DNA from: Rutidosis leptorrhynchoides
Taxonomy: Eukaryota; Streptophyta; Magnoliopsida; Asterales; Asteraceae
Length of the DNA: 64,000 nt
Reading direction: 5' to 3'
Assembly: GCF_046630445.1 (NCBI RefSeq)
Contig: NC_092339.1
Coordinates: forward strand, 54,607,501 to 54,671,500
Below are positions 13,607 through 33,178 of the stretch, piece after piece. Position 1 is the first letter of the stretch. The number at the start of each line of letters is the position of its first letter. Made by a program: the position numbers and the translations under genes. The notes beneath the pieces were generated by a model. The model had not been told where the DNA came from and did no database searches. It was given only the letters and a program-made list of their open reading frames with translations.

Positions 13607-14871
13607 TATATTTATTTACACACAATTGTTCAGGAATCGTCGGGAATAGTCAAAGGGTAATTGATTTCATGAATATAGTTTTCAACTTTCGAGACTCAGC
13701 ATTACAGATTTTTGCTTATCGTGTCGGAAACATATAAATATTAAAGTTTAAATTTGATCGAAAATTTCCGGGTCATCACATTCCAGCCACAGATTCTGTT
13801 GCTGCACAACCTGTATATTTTCGTGAAACTCCAAGAGATAGATGGACTGAAGCACAAGCCATAAAATTCAAGCTTGATAGCAAGATAAGGAGTATTATAG
13901 GTAATGCTGTTATTGTTCCAATTCTCAGAAAGATCAGTTATGCCAATACTGCTAAACCTATGTTGGATCTTTTGCTGAATGACTATGAAGGAGTCACAGT
14001 TGTTAAGACTCAGAAGAAGAAGAATCTGATAAGATGTTATGAAAACTTTGCTACTCAGCCTAAAGAATCTTTGAGTGATCTCCATTCAAGATTTCAGGTT
14101 CTGATTAATGATCTTGAAAGTGTTGGTGTAGAGAAAACACAACAGGTGTTGTGTCAAAAGTTCATTGAATTGCTACCTTCGAATTTTGAGTCTGTAATTA
14201 CATCTATGGTAATCAGTGAGAAGATAGATAACTATGAGTTAAGTGAACTGTTTGGCATACTGTCAAACTTTGAGGAAACACAATTAAAGAACAAGATAAA
14301 TGCTAAGAAAATTGTTAAAGATCCAGAAGCTGCATTGGTGGCTACCACAAAGAAGAATAATCAATTATTCTCTAGCTACTCTAGCAAGGTTGAATTTGAA
14401 AGTGATGAAACTTCTGATGATAATAGTGATTCTGATGAAGATGATGAGATTCAGGATCTGGAAGGTCAGGTGGCTCTTTTGACTCAAAGGATTGAGCAGA
14501 AAAAGTTTGGTTATAAGAATGGTAAAGGTAAGAGTACTTTTGATCCAAAGAAAGCTAAATGCTTTAAGTGTGGCAAGATAGGACACATAGCTGCTGATTG
14601 CTGGTCTAAGAGTGAAGGGGGTTCAAATTCCAACAAGTCTGTTGACAAAGCAAGAAAGTATAAGCTGAAGTACATGAAGTTAAAGAGTGAAGCAGAAAAG
14701 TCAAAGAACAAAGAACAGGAAAAGGCTTTGTACACAGAAGCTTGGGAAGATGAAGATTCATCATCTGACGAGGAAGAGGATAAGTGTCTTATGGCTATAA
14801 TTGAAAGGGATAGTGGTACTAGCAAGTTTGAGGAATATCTGAAAGCTATTAAGAAGATGGATAAAGACTAA

Positions 14872-15882
14872 ACTTGTAATAAAGTTTCTGCCTATAAGGT
14901 ACAAAACTTTGTAAACTATCTTGATAATGAAAAAGTGAGAATGTTTCAGTATTTGTTACTTGACTTTAAGTGGTGCTTAGAAGATATTGATAGATTAAGA
15001 ACACAAATTTTTGATCTTAAAAATACCATCAAAAACAAAGATGCTGGAATTAAAGAATTACAAAAATGTGAGACAGAACTTGACACTTATAAAATGGCAT
15101 ACACAGAAGAAACTAAAATGTTAAATACAGAATTAGAAAGATCATGAAAAGGTCAAAACACTATGAAACAATTTGTAAATCTTGGTGTGTTTCTTCCAAA
15201 AAAAACTCTAATGCTATTGCCAAACAAATTCCAAATGATGTCAAAGCTATACTAGGTGAAAACTACATATTAAATAATAATGTGGAAGTTGATCCTAGTG
15301 TATTCAAACCTGACATTTTACCAAACACTTTTGTAAAATTTGATGGTGATAAAAAGATTTTAACTAATGCTTTTGTAAGATCATTAGATCCTGTTGAACC
15401 TTCCGAGACTATAATACTAGAATGCAGAAATCCACTAGAGTCTGAACTTTTGAAATCTTCAGACTCTAGTAGTTTAGTCTCTCAAGATAATATTGTATGT
15501 TCTGACCTAGAGTCTGACACCTAAGAGTCAAGTAGCAAAAGTAATTCTGAATCATCCTCTAATAGTGACACTTGTCCAGATCCAAAAAGTTCAACTAAAA
15601 GAAGGTCAAAGTCAAAGCAAGCTAAGACTATTCAAAAACTCAAAAAGAAAATTTCAAAACTTAATGAAAAAATCAAGAGTCAAGAAAAACCTTCAGTTAA
15701 AAGAACATGTTGTTTTCCTAAGAGAATTAAGAAGGTATGGAAACCTAAAGCTTGTGAAAATAAAGGTGTTTTGAAAACAGTTAAGGATAAGTTGATCTGG
15801 ATTGGAAACAAAGCTTTTGTCTGGAGAGTGAAAAGCACTCCAATTGAACCCACTGAAAAGTGGGTTCCCCTTAAAGACTAAT
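14872..15882 (+). pseudogene. Copia gag-pol spacer ORF, broken
   Basis: After the gag stop the same frame continues 14872-15147 with a lysine/glutamate-rich, coiled-coil-like sequence. A frameshift near 15147 moves to the frame opening at 15144. That frame runs through a TAA at 15522 and then a long Lys-rich stretch ending in TEKWVPLKD before TAA at about 15880. SIRE-type elements carry such a poorly conserved segment between gag and protease (family knowledge). I see no catalytic motif in it. Three interruptions show it is dead. Confidence 0.6.
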
Positions 15883-15913
15883 CATTCTCTTTTATTTGTG
15901 TCTTGTGTAGCAG

Positions 15914-18900
15914 GGTAATAAATGGTATTTGGACAGTGGTTGCTCAAGACACATGACTGGATGCAAAGAGCATCTTGTAGGGTTTGTAGAAGAAAAGGGT
16001 CCTTCTGTAAGATATAGTGATAATTCTGTTGCAAAGACTATTGGTTATGGTACTGTTAAAGCTGGAAGTGTTTCATTTAAGAAAGTTACTTTAGTTGAAG
16101 GGTTGAAGCATAATCTGCTAAGTGTAAGTCAAATTGCTGATGAAGATTGTGAAATCAGAATAAGGAAGAAAGCTGGTATTATTTATGATCCAAAAGGAAG
16201 GCCAACTCTGGTGGCCTGGAGATTTCAAAATGTGTACATGCTGGATCTAGATTCTGTTGATGCAGGAATTGAAACATGTCCGTACTCTCAGACAGCTCCT
16301 GAGCTTAATTGGCTTTGGCACAAAAGGCTGTCTCATCTTAATTTCAAAAACATTAATGAGCTTTCCAAAAAGAAGCTTGTAAGAGGTCTGCCTCAACAAT
16401 CTTTTAAGAAAGATAAACCTTGTTCTGCTTGTATTATGGGTAAACAGACCAAAACAAAGTTTCCCTAAAAAACTCTAGCTACTATTAGTGATCCACTTCA
16501 CATGCTTCACATGGATCTATTTGGTCCAATGAACACTAGTAGTCTGGGTGGAAAAAGATATACTCTGGTAATTGTTGATGAGTATTCCAGATTTACTTGG
16601 ATTATTTCCGTAGCTGCAAAAAGTGATGCTCCTGAAGAAATTATCAATTTAATCAAGAGAGAGCAGGTTCAAAAGGGTGTTCTTGTTAAACAATTGAGAA
16701 GTGATCATGGTACTGAGTTCAAAAATGTTACATTAATTGACTTTTGTGAAGAGTCTGGAATTGGTCAAAATTTCTCTGCTGTTAGAACTCCACAACAAAA
16801 TGGAGTTGCTGAAAGAAGAAATAGAACACTTATTGAAGCAGCCAGTACCATGTTATGTCAATCAAATGTAGCTCTAAGGTTCTGGGCAGAGGCAGTTAAT
16901 ATAGCATGTTATACTCAAAATAGGTCCTTGATTGTGAAGAAACATGGCAAAACTCCCTATGATTTATATCATAAAAAGGTGCCTACTATTCATTACTTCC
17001 ATATATTTGGGTGTAAGTGTTATATTTTAAATCAAAGAGATCAGCTTGAAAAGATGAGGCCAAAATCTGATGAAGGTGTGTTCATGGGATATTCTTCTGT
17101 ATCTAAAGCTTTTAGAGTATATAATAAGAGAAGAATGAAGATTGAAGAATCCATTAATGTTTCTTTTGATGAAAGTTCTATTGAAATAGATCAGTCATCC
17201 AGCACTGAGCAATCTGCACTTGGTGAATTGTCAAATTTAATTTCTGGGAACAGTGTTCAGACTCTGGATTCAGAGTCCGAGTTAGATGAACCTAATTTGT
17301 CTGGGTTGAAAAATGATTTTGCAGATGATTCTCATACAGAAGAAGTTCCACAAGAAGATGAGCATGTTGTTATTCAAGAAGGTGATCAGTCATCAAATAC
17401 TACCTTGGATCATGTTATTCCTACTAGAAAATCATCTAGAAATATAGTCCCTCCAAAGCATCTTGAGGATTATGTTGTGGATCCTACTGGTTTGCCTAAA
17501 CCTAGTTCTTCTTCTCAGACACCTGTGTCTGATTTTGCTATTGCAAACTATTGTTTCTTTTCCAATTTTCTCTCGCTAATTGAGGCAAAAGAAGTAGATG
17601 AAGCATTAGCTGACAATGATTGGGTTGAAGCTATGACTGAAGAGTTGATAGAATTTGAAAGGAATGATGTATGGGAGTTGGTTCCAAAACCTGCTGGTAA
17701 AACTGCAATTGGCACTAAATGGGTTTACAAGAACAAGGTTGATAAAGATGGTATTGTGATTAGAAATAAAGCAAGGTTAGTGGCTCAAGGGTATAGACAA
17801 GAAGAAGGTATAGACTATGATGAGACATTTGCTCCTGTTGCTAGAATTGAAGCTATTAGATTGTTTCTGGCATATGCTTCAGATAAAGATTTTGTGGTGT
17901 TTCAAATGGATGTAAAGAGTGCTTTTCTGTATGGTAAATTACAAGAAGAAGTTTATGTGAAGCAACCTCCTGGTTTCAAGAGTAAGAAATTTTCTAAGCA
18001 TGTTTACAAGCTGAAGAAAGCATTGTATGGTCTGAAGCAAGCTCCCAGAGCCTGGTATGATACTTTGTCAACATTTCTTCTAAAAAAGAATTTTTCTAGA
18101 GGGGCAATTGACAAGACTTTATTCATCAAAAAGGAGAAAGGTGATGTGTTACTTGTTCAAATCTATGTTGATGACATTATTTTTGGGTCTACTAATCTAC
18201 TTTTGAGAAAATGGTTTTCTGCCATAATGTCTAAAGAATATAGAATGAGTAATTTATGTACTTTAAACTATTTTCTTGGACTACAAATAAAGCAGAGTCA
18301 TGAGGGTATTTTTATTAACCAAAGTAATTACATTTCTGATATGTTAACTAAGTTTGGTTTTAAAAATTGTTCCGCTTTAAGAACTCCAATGAGTGTTTCT
18401 GAAAAACTTGATAAAGATGAGTCTGGAAAACCCACTTGTCAATCAACCTATAGAGGTATGATTGGATCTTTGTTATACTTAACTGATAGTAGACCTGATA
18501 TAATGTTTGCTACATGCTTTTGTGCACGTTACCAGTCAGATCCTAGGGAGTCTCATTATAAAGCTGTGAAAAGAATTTTTAGGTACTTAAAAGGTACCCC
18601 TAACCTGGGTCTTTGGTATTCTAAAGACTAAGGGTTTGATCTAATTGGTTACACAGATGCAGACTATGCAGGTTGTAAATTAGACAGAAAAAGCACCTCT
18701 GGTGGATGTCAATTATTAGGTGGAAAGTTGGTTAGTTGCTCTAGTAAAAAGAAAAATTCAGTGGCCACTTCCACAGCAGAAGCTGAATATGTTGCAGCAG
18801 GAAGTTGTTGTGCTCAATTACTTTGGATGCAACATCAACTTTTGGATTTTGGGTTAACATTGACCAAAACTCCAATAATGTGTGATAATGAGAGTGCTAT

Positions 18901-19140
18901 TGCTATTAATGAGAATCCAGTGTTTCACTCCAGAACCAAGCATATAGAGATCAGACATCATTTTATAAGAGATTGTGTTGAGAAGGGCAAAGTGGTCTTG
19001 AAGCATATTGGTACTAAAGATCAACTAGCAGATATTTTTACTAAAGCACTTCCTGAACAAAAGGCATTTTTATCTTCTTGAACAACTTGGAATGTTAAAT
19101 CCATCTATTGAAATGTTGTCAAGTGAAGATACTCACTAAA
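15914..19140 (+). pseudogene. Copia pol: protease-integrase-RT-RNase H, inactivated
   Basis: One frame reads the whole copia polyprotein order. The protease has DSGCSRHMTG near 15930. The GAG-pre-integrase HHCC zinc finger (LWHKRLSH, CSACIMGK) spans 16310-16445. The integrase core has catalytic D (HMDLFGP), D (RSDHGTEF) and E ([12 protein letters not shown]) between 16505 and 16830. The reverse transcriptase runs from NDWVEAM near 17610 through [10 protein letters not shown] to [11 protein letters not shown] near 18165. RNase H has GYTDADYAG, STAEAEYVAA and CDNESAI from 18650. In-frame TAA codons at 16466 and 18629 and a one-base frameshift near 19066 inactivate it. After the shift, EQLGMLNPS and the natural end are still readable to about 19138. 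Confidence 0.95.
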
Positions 19141-19529
19141 TTGTTGTTGTAAAAAAAAAAAAAATGGAAAAAAAAATATGTATAGAGTCTGGATTACGTC
19201 ATTTTCAGAGTCTGGGTAACATCAAATTATTCAGAGTCTGGAAAGATTTACTCTATTGTTGTATTTTTATTGTATATCTGTTTCCTTATTTGGTCCTTAA
19301 AACTTTTCTTACTTACGTTTGTCTAAAGTAAAAGGGTTATTTGTAAAGGGGGTACAAGGTAACTTTGTTTGAGGGTTAAAAGTAACTTTTTGAAATTTTG
19401 TCAGGAGTATAAATATCCCTCCTCTTCTTCAAATCAATATCAAATTATCAAAACCCTAATCCCTCTTTTCGATCATCATCTTCAAAATTCCCTCAAATCT
19501 TTAAAATTCTCTCCTTTCCGTAAAGCTAA
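19141..19529 (+). other. Spacer between copia pol and third ORF
   Basis: Contains an A-rich tract at 19150-19180 and three 'cagagtctgg'-type repeats near 19185-19240, echoing 'gagtctg' repeats in the LTR and pol. No ORF supported. Confidence 0.5.
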
Positions 19530-22447
19530 ATGGCAAGATCAAAGTACATTCCATTCGTTCTTGTACCTACTCCTAACATGATTCGCGCTACAGAAATCAA
19601 AGCCAACAAGGATGTGATGGTGTCGGCTAACAACAGGGTTGCATGTGATACGATTCCAGAAAATTTTGCTAACGAAGGTTATGAAGAGTTGGTTCAGTTT
19701 ATGCACAATCATCCTCTGAAGGAAGCTTTCTTTAAAACGACGACTATGTTTCCAGAGTTGCTAGCATAATTCTGGTATACTTGTGTTGGAAACAGGGAGG
19801 CTCGAATAATCACTGGCACTTATCGCAATGGTAACATTACTTTAGTTCTTACTGAAAACCATTTAAGGTTAGCTTTGAATCTTCCTATGCGTGATGATTT
19901 TGTTAGAACAGTATCCAGGTCTGCTGTGAGAGCTTGTTTTCCTTTAGTTGGTCAACCTTTGACTGACTCATCTGTTAAGATTAGTATGTTTTCACCAGGT
20001 GGATGTTCGTGTTATCGAATGTTGTTAGAAGCTTGAGTTTTAAATGTGGGAGCTTGACTGAGATTAATGATTTTGAGGCTTATTTGTTTCATGCCATAGT
20101 GACAGGAAGAAACATTGATTTTGCTCGTTTGTACTTTAATGAGTTGTTGGTTCTTACTGAGAAGAGTCATAGGGATCATAATGCCTTTTATAAGGATTTT
20201 GAGTCTCATGATTGAACAAGCCATGCATCCAGATTTGTAGGATGGGCTAAAGGTGTTAAGAGTGTATGAGTACATAGCTTTTCCTGAATGTAGTTCACGA
20301 ATGTTTCATAGCCATATTGTCAATGATGATGAAGTTGCTCTCACACCAGCTATGATGCAATGGGTCAATGTTGGCCAAGCTGACCAACCTATAGCTCATG
20401 AGCAATCAGGATCTGCAGGGGCATCTCCTTCTGGGTCTGAGCAATTAGGATCTGCAGGAGATCAAAACAATGGTCAACCAATCATAGAGTCTGAGCAATT
20501 AGATTCTACCCCCCAGAAACTCCACCCCATATTGTTCCACAAATAGAGCAGGCTGAAGGTATGAATGAGGAAAACCAACTTAATTCTAACCCACCTTCTC
20601 CTACTGCTAATGAACAAAATCTCCAATCAACCAACCTTATGAGCTCACCAGCTCATATTGAGAATGTCTCCATACTTGAAAACCTAGATGATTCAGCACT
20701 CATGGATTTACATCAACAATTCATTAGGCAAGGTGCTACTAGTGCAGCTCCATCACCTCTGCTAGGGGTTGGTGAGGGGAGTACTTTGACCCAACCTAAA
20801 CCTGTTAGGTTAGTGAGCTTGGATTTCCATCTTACAGTTGCTGAGAAAACCCACTCAGTTAACTTAAATACAGAAGTCCCAATCCTGGACTCAAACAACC
20901 AAATCCAAAACCCAGTTACAATGGCCAAGCCTACTATTACTCCAGACACAAGTCTGCCACTCTTCCCTCCAAATATTCCATCCTTACACTTACTTGCACA
21001 GGCTGCCAATGTTTCATCCATGCCACAGGATGAAATACAAGTCTCAAACCCTTCTATGTCCAAGGATCGCCCTACTTTTCAACAGGAAGGTTGTGAGGAC
21101 ATGCCAACATTACCCCTAACCATTGGTACCACTTCACAGGCTGAGGCACCAGTCAATGTGGTTGGCCTGAACCAGGCTTTGACTACTTTGACTAAGAAGT
21201 TTGATGACAAGCTTTTGGGTGTGCAGTCTCAATTTGATAAAATTAATCTCCACTTGAATAATAACTTCGTTTCTAAAGATGAGTTGTTAGAGGTCAGGCG
21301 GATGGTTGGGGATATGAAGGGTTTAGATGGTTCAAGTGATGCAGTGGTTGTGAAAGATATTGGTAACAGATTGAATGCTTTGGAAGAGAAGATGGCAGGT
21401 GTTGATGAAATTAAGGAATGTTTTACAGGTTTTGCTTCTGATGTTAAGTCTCTTCAAGTACAACAAACTGAAATCTGGAAGTTTTTGTCTACTCTCCCTT
21501 TGGATGATGTCAAAAAGGGGGAGAAAAGGAAAATGTTAGATGGTGAAGGCATTGAGGGGGAGCAATCAAAGAGAGCTCAGGTTGAGGGGGAGCATCAGAT
21601 TCAGGGGGAGGATGCTGATAGAGGTGTTGAAACTCAAGTAATTGTTGCTGATACTCAGGTTGGTGATACTCAAATGGTTGGTGTTGATACTCAGGTGGTT
21701 GTTGCTGGTGATTCTCAAATAGGTGGTGTTGGTAATGTTCAGGAGAATGCTGTTGTGGTTGCTGCTATGCAAGGTCATTTAAGAACTCAGATGAATAAAA
21801 GATTTAGGTTCAGAAGGTATGAAGGTGATGTGGTCAAGGTTGAGGTTGATAAATCAGAATTTGAAGGTGTAACTCTGTTGCTAACTATGACACACTTACC
21901 TGATAGGAGATTAAGGGTTAAGTTGAACCAAATTGTTCGTTTAGGTTTCTGTGAGTGGAAAGGCATAGCTGTGTATATTCAGGAGTATGCAGATGATCAA
22001 AGTGTTGTGAAAGAAGTATTAAAGAGAGTTTTTATGTTGGTGCATTTGGTATTTGAAGAAGGGTTTATAAGTTTCAAGGATTATGAAATATTTTGTGGGA
22101 TGTTTGATCTTGAGATGAAGGAGAGAAGAGCTAAGGGACATGTAGAAAGGTATGCTGTTTCAGAACATTTAGAGTTTGTTGATGATATGTATGTTGAGTA
22201 TTTGGATGCTTTGATGATCAAGACAAATGGAAATCAAAGGATGTTGATTAGGGTTGAACAGTTTGAAGGAGCTAGTATTGAGTTGTTGATCAGTTTGTTA
22301 ACCAGATGTGTGACAGAGCAGACTTATCCTTTTAGAGTTAAATTGTTAGATCACTTGTACAGTAAGCTCACAATGATGAAGAAAATCAAGTTTTTGAAGA
22401 ACAAGTGTAAGTTGATTGAAAGGGGGTATGCAAAGTTGAATAAGTAG
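19530..22447 (+). pseudogene. Third ORF of SIRE-like copia (env-like position), broken
   Basis: Begins ATG at 19530. The frame is cut by TAA at 19767, shifts near 20000, stops again at 20213, shifts near 20230-20260 and 20520, then stays open from 20561 to 22447 (628 codons). The N-terminal part (EELVQFMHNHPLKEAFF, FEAYLFHAIVTGRNIDFARL) resembles hypothetical proteins I recall from Asteraceae copia elements. The later part is Pro/Ser/Thr-rich, then has Val/Gln-rich repeats of 'TQV/DTQ' type near 21620-21730 and a C-terminal helical region. Its place between RNase H and the 3' LTR is where SIRE elements carry env-like ORFs. I see no convincing signal peptide or membrane span, so an envelope role is not supported by this copy. 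Confidence 0.7.
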
Positions 22448-22474
22448 GTGATCAGGTTGTTTTGACATCATCAG

Positions 22475-22486
22475 ATAGGGGGAGAT
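22475..22486 (+). other. Copia polypurine tract
   Basis: ATAGGGGGAGAT directly precedes the 3' LTR start TGTTAGG, the usual second-strand priming site. Confidence 0.85.
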
Positions 22487-22932
22487 TGTTAGGATTTATA
22501 ATCTGATGAGTCAAAGTGTTTTGCAGTTTTAAAGTCTGAAGGTTTAGAGTCTGAAGTTGCAGACTCTGGTATTTTCTGAAGACAACGTTTTGGATTTCTT
22601 GATGGCTAAGAAAAGGAAGATTCTGGAGATATGTTTTGATTTGATCTTATCTCGAGAAGATAAACTTTATAATTGATTTGAATATTCGTTAAAGTTTAGG
22701 TTTATCTTTTCCTTAATTATAGCCAAGTTGTTTAGGAAACCAAATCTCCAGATTTGGTATTAAACTGTATAAATAGGGGCGTATTGTTTAGCTATGTGAT
22801 TGTATCTTTGCACGATTAATATTATCTTTCATATACCTTCATATCGTGTTCTCTCAATTATTGTTCTTATAATTCATATTTATTATTCAATTGAGAGTCT
22901 GGTGTTCATAGATCAAATACTGTGAACTGATA
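22487..22932 (+). repeat. Copia 3' LTR
   Basis: Matches the 5' LTR (884-1350). It lacks the ~21-bp local duplication and differs at about ten positions, so the insertion is clearly older than the gypsy element at 39 kb. Confidence 0.93.
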
Positions 22933-23202
22933 CCTTCAAATGTGAATAATTTGACATGTTTTTGACATTCATAAGTGTCACAAAGTTTTTGACACTTAAA
23001 AGCATCAAAAATAAAAACTCATTAACACTTAAAAGTGTCAAAAATTTAATAATTTTTGACACCATATTTTTTTGACACCATATTTTTCCACGGTTCCAAC
23101 TTTGTGACACTTATAGATGTTAAAAACATCCGAATTTGTTCATATATTTTAGCGTCAAAAATAATGGAAGCGTTAAAAAGTGAACATTTATTTGTAGTGG
23201 AA

Positions 23203-23757
23203 CGTGTTTACAATTAAATAAGCCGTGTCAGCTATGTCGTCGTCTGGAAAGTGACGTAGTTTTTTAATAACCAGGTACACATCTGATGAGCGGATGATCT
23301 TTCTACAAGGTTGATAAATATACATTGCAGCTAATGCATTAAGACTTGTACGTAGCAGTGACTCATTAACAGCATATGTCCTGCTTGGGTCGAGTGCAAC
23401 AACTGAGTAATCTGCCACCACCTTTAACAAAGCCTGCAAGAACCATGTAGAAAAAGATTCATTAACAACATATGTCCTGCTTGGGTCGAGTGCAACAACT
23501 GAGTAATCTGCCACCACCTTTAACAAAGCCTGCAAGAACCATGTAGAAAAAGATATATACATCACAGATAGTATATAAAGTTTGAATGTCAAAAGTGGTA
23601 CTACATGAAGTGTTTGTATCAGATATATTTATTTATTATTTATTTATAAATAAATGAAAGATGATATATAGGTACTACATTCACTGCTCCTTTAGAGATC
23701 ATATCTTCAATAAGTTTGTCGGAGTGGGTCGGAGTGGGCGGAAAGAACGAGAAGATA
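23203..23757 (-). pseudogene. Duplicated 3' end of TIO-like gene (unit A)
   Basis: The minus strand carries a copy of the terminal ARM-region exon (ALLKVVADYSVVALDPS..., IRSSDVYLVIKKLRHFPDDD) and part of the preceding exon (about 23690-23757). It parallels 25395-25905. A 96-bp tandem duplication (23361-23456 and 23457-23552) covers the exon start and its 3' splice acceptor, so the acceptor is present twice. The copy ends abruptly inside the preceding exon and abuts importin-like DNA. No upstream exons exist here, so it is a fragment and not a gene. Confidence 0.8.
23361..23552. repeat. 96-bp tandem duplication across an exon/intron boundary
   Basis: Two near-identical copies containing 'catatgtcctgcttgggtcg' and the acceptor 'aaagcctgcaagaacc'. 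Confidence 0.9.
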
Positions 23758-24669
23758 ACTACCTACTAAACCCTAATACATCTTCTCAATTCATTTATAG
23801 TATAATTACATACGCACATTCAAATATGTATCCAATCCTACACTACAATTACACAAATCATCATCTATCTATAGTTAATATTAAAATCCTATAATGATGA
23901 TGTCATAATTAGGTTAATTCCTTTGTTAAGAAAAAATCAAAAAAAAAAAAGAAAAAAAATCTAAGCATGGTGGGTGATGTCATTAATCCAAATAATTTTG
24001 AATTAAAATTAAATCTTTTAATTAATTTTTATTATTAAATTTTATTAATAATTATTTTAATTATTAAAATTAAATAATTTTGAACTATTTTAATTAATTA
24101 TTTTGAATTGAGTACGAGAAGGTATATAAAAGCTAGGCAGAAGGAAACCAATTCTAAATTTATATTGTGATTTACACTGTTAAAATAAAATGACAACCAA
24201 TATTATCTCTTATAATTGAATGTGGATTGTTTAATATGCATTTTAGGCGTTTGATGAAATGTTCAGCTGACGAGTTTCTTAGTCGGACTCTGTGATTCCA
24301 CGGGTCATTAAACTAAATGACTTTAGTATTTATGTTCACTTAATACCTAAAACATATCATTAAACTGTTTCATTTAAACAAACCCGTGATTTCACGGGTC
24401 ATTTCACTAACTAGTATAAATATAAATTATAACTACAACTGTACGGAACTATTAACAAGACCTTTTTCTCAATTGTAGAGGTTTGAACAGGAGCACCACC
24501 GGTAGATAGCGGTTGTGACGACGGCACTACTTAACGTTTCTTAAGAAAGTTTTCCTCTCTCTTAATTTACGGATCTCAACCATAGTATCCTCCCTTCGCC
24601 GCCGTCCTTCCTCCGGATCGACATCGACTTTGTACCGGTTCGGCGAACTTGGTTGGCCTTAGAGACATG
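23758..24669 (-). pseudogene. Importin-alpha 5' fragment (IBB exon)
   Basis: On the minus strand ATG at 24668-24666 opens MSLRP. After a one-base frameshift the sequence reads NRYKVDVDPEEGRRRREDTM and VEIRKL. This is the Arg-rich importin-beta-binding start of plant importin alpha, which binds importin beta for nuclear import. A TAG follows after FLRNVK, then QPLSTGGAPVQTSTIEKK and a splice donor (GTCTTG) at 24461. So the exon is about 24462-24668. The intron downstream (to 23758) is interrupted by a Helitron. The frameshift, stop and missing ARM exons make it a pseudogene fragment. A second, shorter copy lies at 50739-51035. Confidence 0.82.
23861..24414 (+). mobile_element. Non-autonomous Helitron, 554 bp
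   Basis: Starts TCATCTATC and ends CACTAACTAG. A hairpin CCCGTGA-TT-TCACGGG at 24383-24398 lies about 16 bases from the CTAG end. The flanks are A on the left and T on the right with no TSD, as Helitrons require. The related fragment at about 50851 retains the empty site 'aaatca|tataaata', which fixes both ends exactly. It has no ORF and is non-autonomous. Confidence 0.9.
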
Positions 24670-24949
24670 ATTAATTAATTGATCAATGATAGATGACTGA
24701 TAGATAGATTTATGGCAAATCAAACACTAGGATTGCAAATACTCTATACTTGTGCGAAATCAGTTTGACGGAAAGTATCAAAGTTTTGTTTAGTTTTTTA
24801 TTTACCAGTTTGCCCAATTTATCCACTAATATGCACAAAATACATAAAGACTATAAATATGCATTTTCCACCTCAAAATAAGTTTAGACATTCAACACTT
24901 GGAACCCTAGTCTTCCTTTCTCATTTTCCCCAAATTACCAAATTCCCTA
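24670..24949. other. Upstream flank of importin-alpha fragment
   Basis: AT-rich, with 'ctataaatatgca' near 24851. It may be the former 5' flank of the importin exon. No gene seen. Confidence 0.35.
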
Positions 24950-25084
24950 ACCTTGTAAAACCATTGATCTAATTCAATCTTGACAATTAGTTGTGGTTGA
25001 TTTTGATTATGCATCTTATTAGTCTAGCATCCATGTTATTATACATTATATACATATAAACATACTGCATCATACTTTTATCTT

Positions 25085-25145
25085 CACCATCACCATCACC
25101 ATCACCATCACCATCACCATCACCATCACCATCACCATCACCATC
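25085..25145. repeat. (CACCAT)n microsatellite, unit B
   Basis: About ten hexamers, the expanded counterpart of 529-576. Confidence 0.95.
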
Positions 25146-25460
25146 GTAAACAAACTCACTGTTTCATTGCGTTTAACATTCCAAATCACGATGTCAGCTT
25201 AAATCTAAGAATCACGCTAACCTTCATTCCAGGTTTTCCTTCTATTCCCCACCTAAATTGATTAATTTATGATACATAATTTGAGAGGATGGATATGTAT
25301 ATTGATTATAGGAGCTAGTAATGCTAAAGAGCTTCTTTTAAAACCAAACGTACAGTTTCAATGCATTTCATAATGTTACTAATAAAAAAATTCCTCGGAC
25401 GTGTTTACAATGTCAATAGCCACGTTGGCTATGTCTTCTTCTGGTAAGTGACGTAGTTTT

Positions 25461-32627
<7,167 letters not shown>

Positions 32628-32832
32628 CTGTGATCATAACAAGTCGTTATTAATTAACAGAAAATGGGTTGGGAATATGCCGATTATCTACATAAGTAAT
32701 TAGATATAATAATTGGAAGTTTAAGCGAGTCAAATCTCAAACACTTAAATATTCAAGAGCTTTTGAGATTTACAAAGATGTCATCAGAGAATAAAGTCCT
32801 ATGCTTGAATAATTTGCACAAATATTGACCAA

Positions 32833-33178
32833 CACTGCAGGAAATTCCCTCTTTTGTGGTGAGTTTCCTCGCCGCATTAAAAGGGGGATCTCGCCGCACT
32901 AAATCTTTTGCGGCGACTACTCGTCGCATTATACCTCGTCACCGTATGTTTGCCACCTAAAGTCTTTTGCGGCGAACATAAGTGGGACCCACATTTATTA
33001 AGATAAATAAAAAAGAAAAGGGAAATTATCTATTGTGGCGATTGTTTTGTGACGACATGATGACGCCGGCCCTTCCCGGCAAAACAAATGCGCCAACTTA
33101 TTTGCGACGAGTATATGCATCTAACAATTCATGGTATCAGATTTCTTTTGCGGCAACCCTCGCCGCTAAAGATAGCTA
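32833..33178. mobile_element. CACTA-like remnant with GCGGCGA motifs
   Basis: Starts CACTGCAGGAAAT and has many 'gcggcga'/'tcgccgc' motifs in both orientations, like the subterminal repeats of En/Spm-type elements. No matching right terminus or TSD was seen, so it is either truncated or misidentified. Confidence 0.4.

Noticed and set aside
19530-22447. True envelope gene
   Set aside because: No signal peptide or membrane span is visible in this broken copy. Only the position is env-like.
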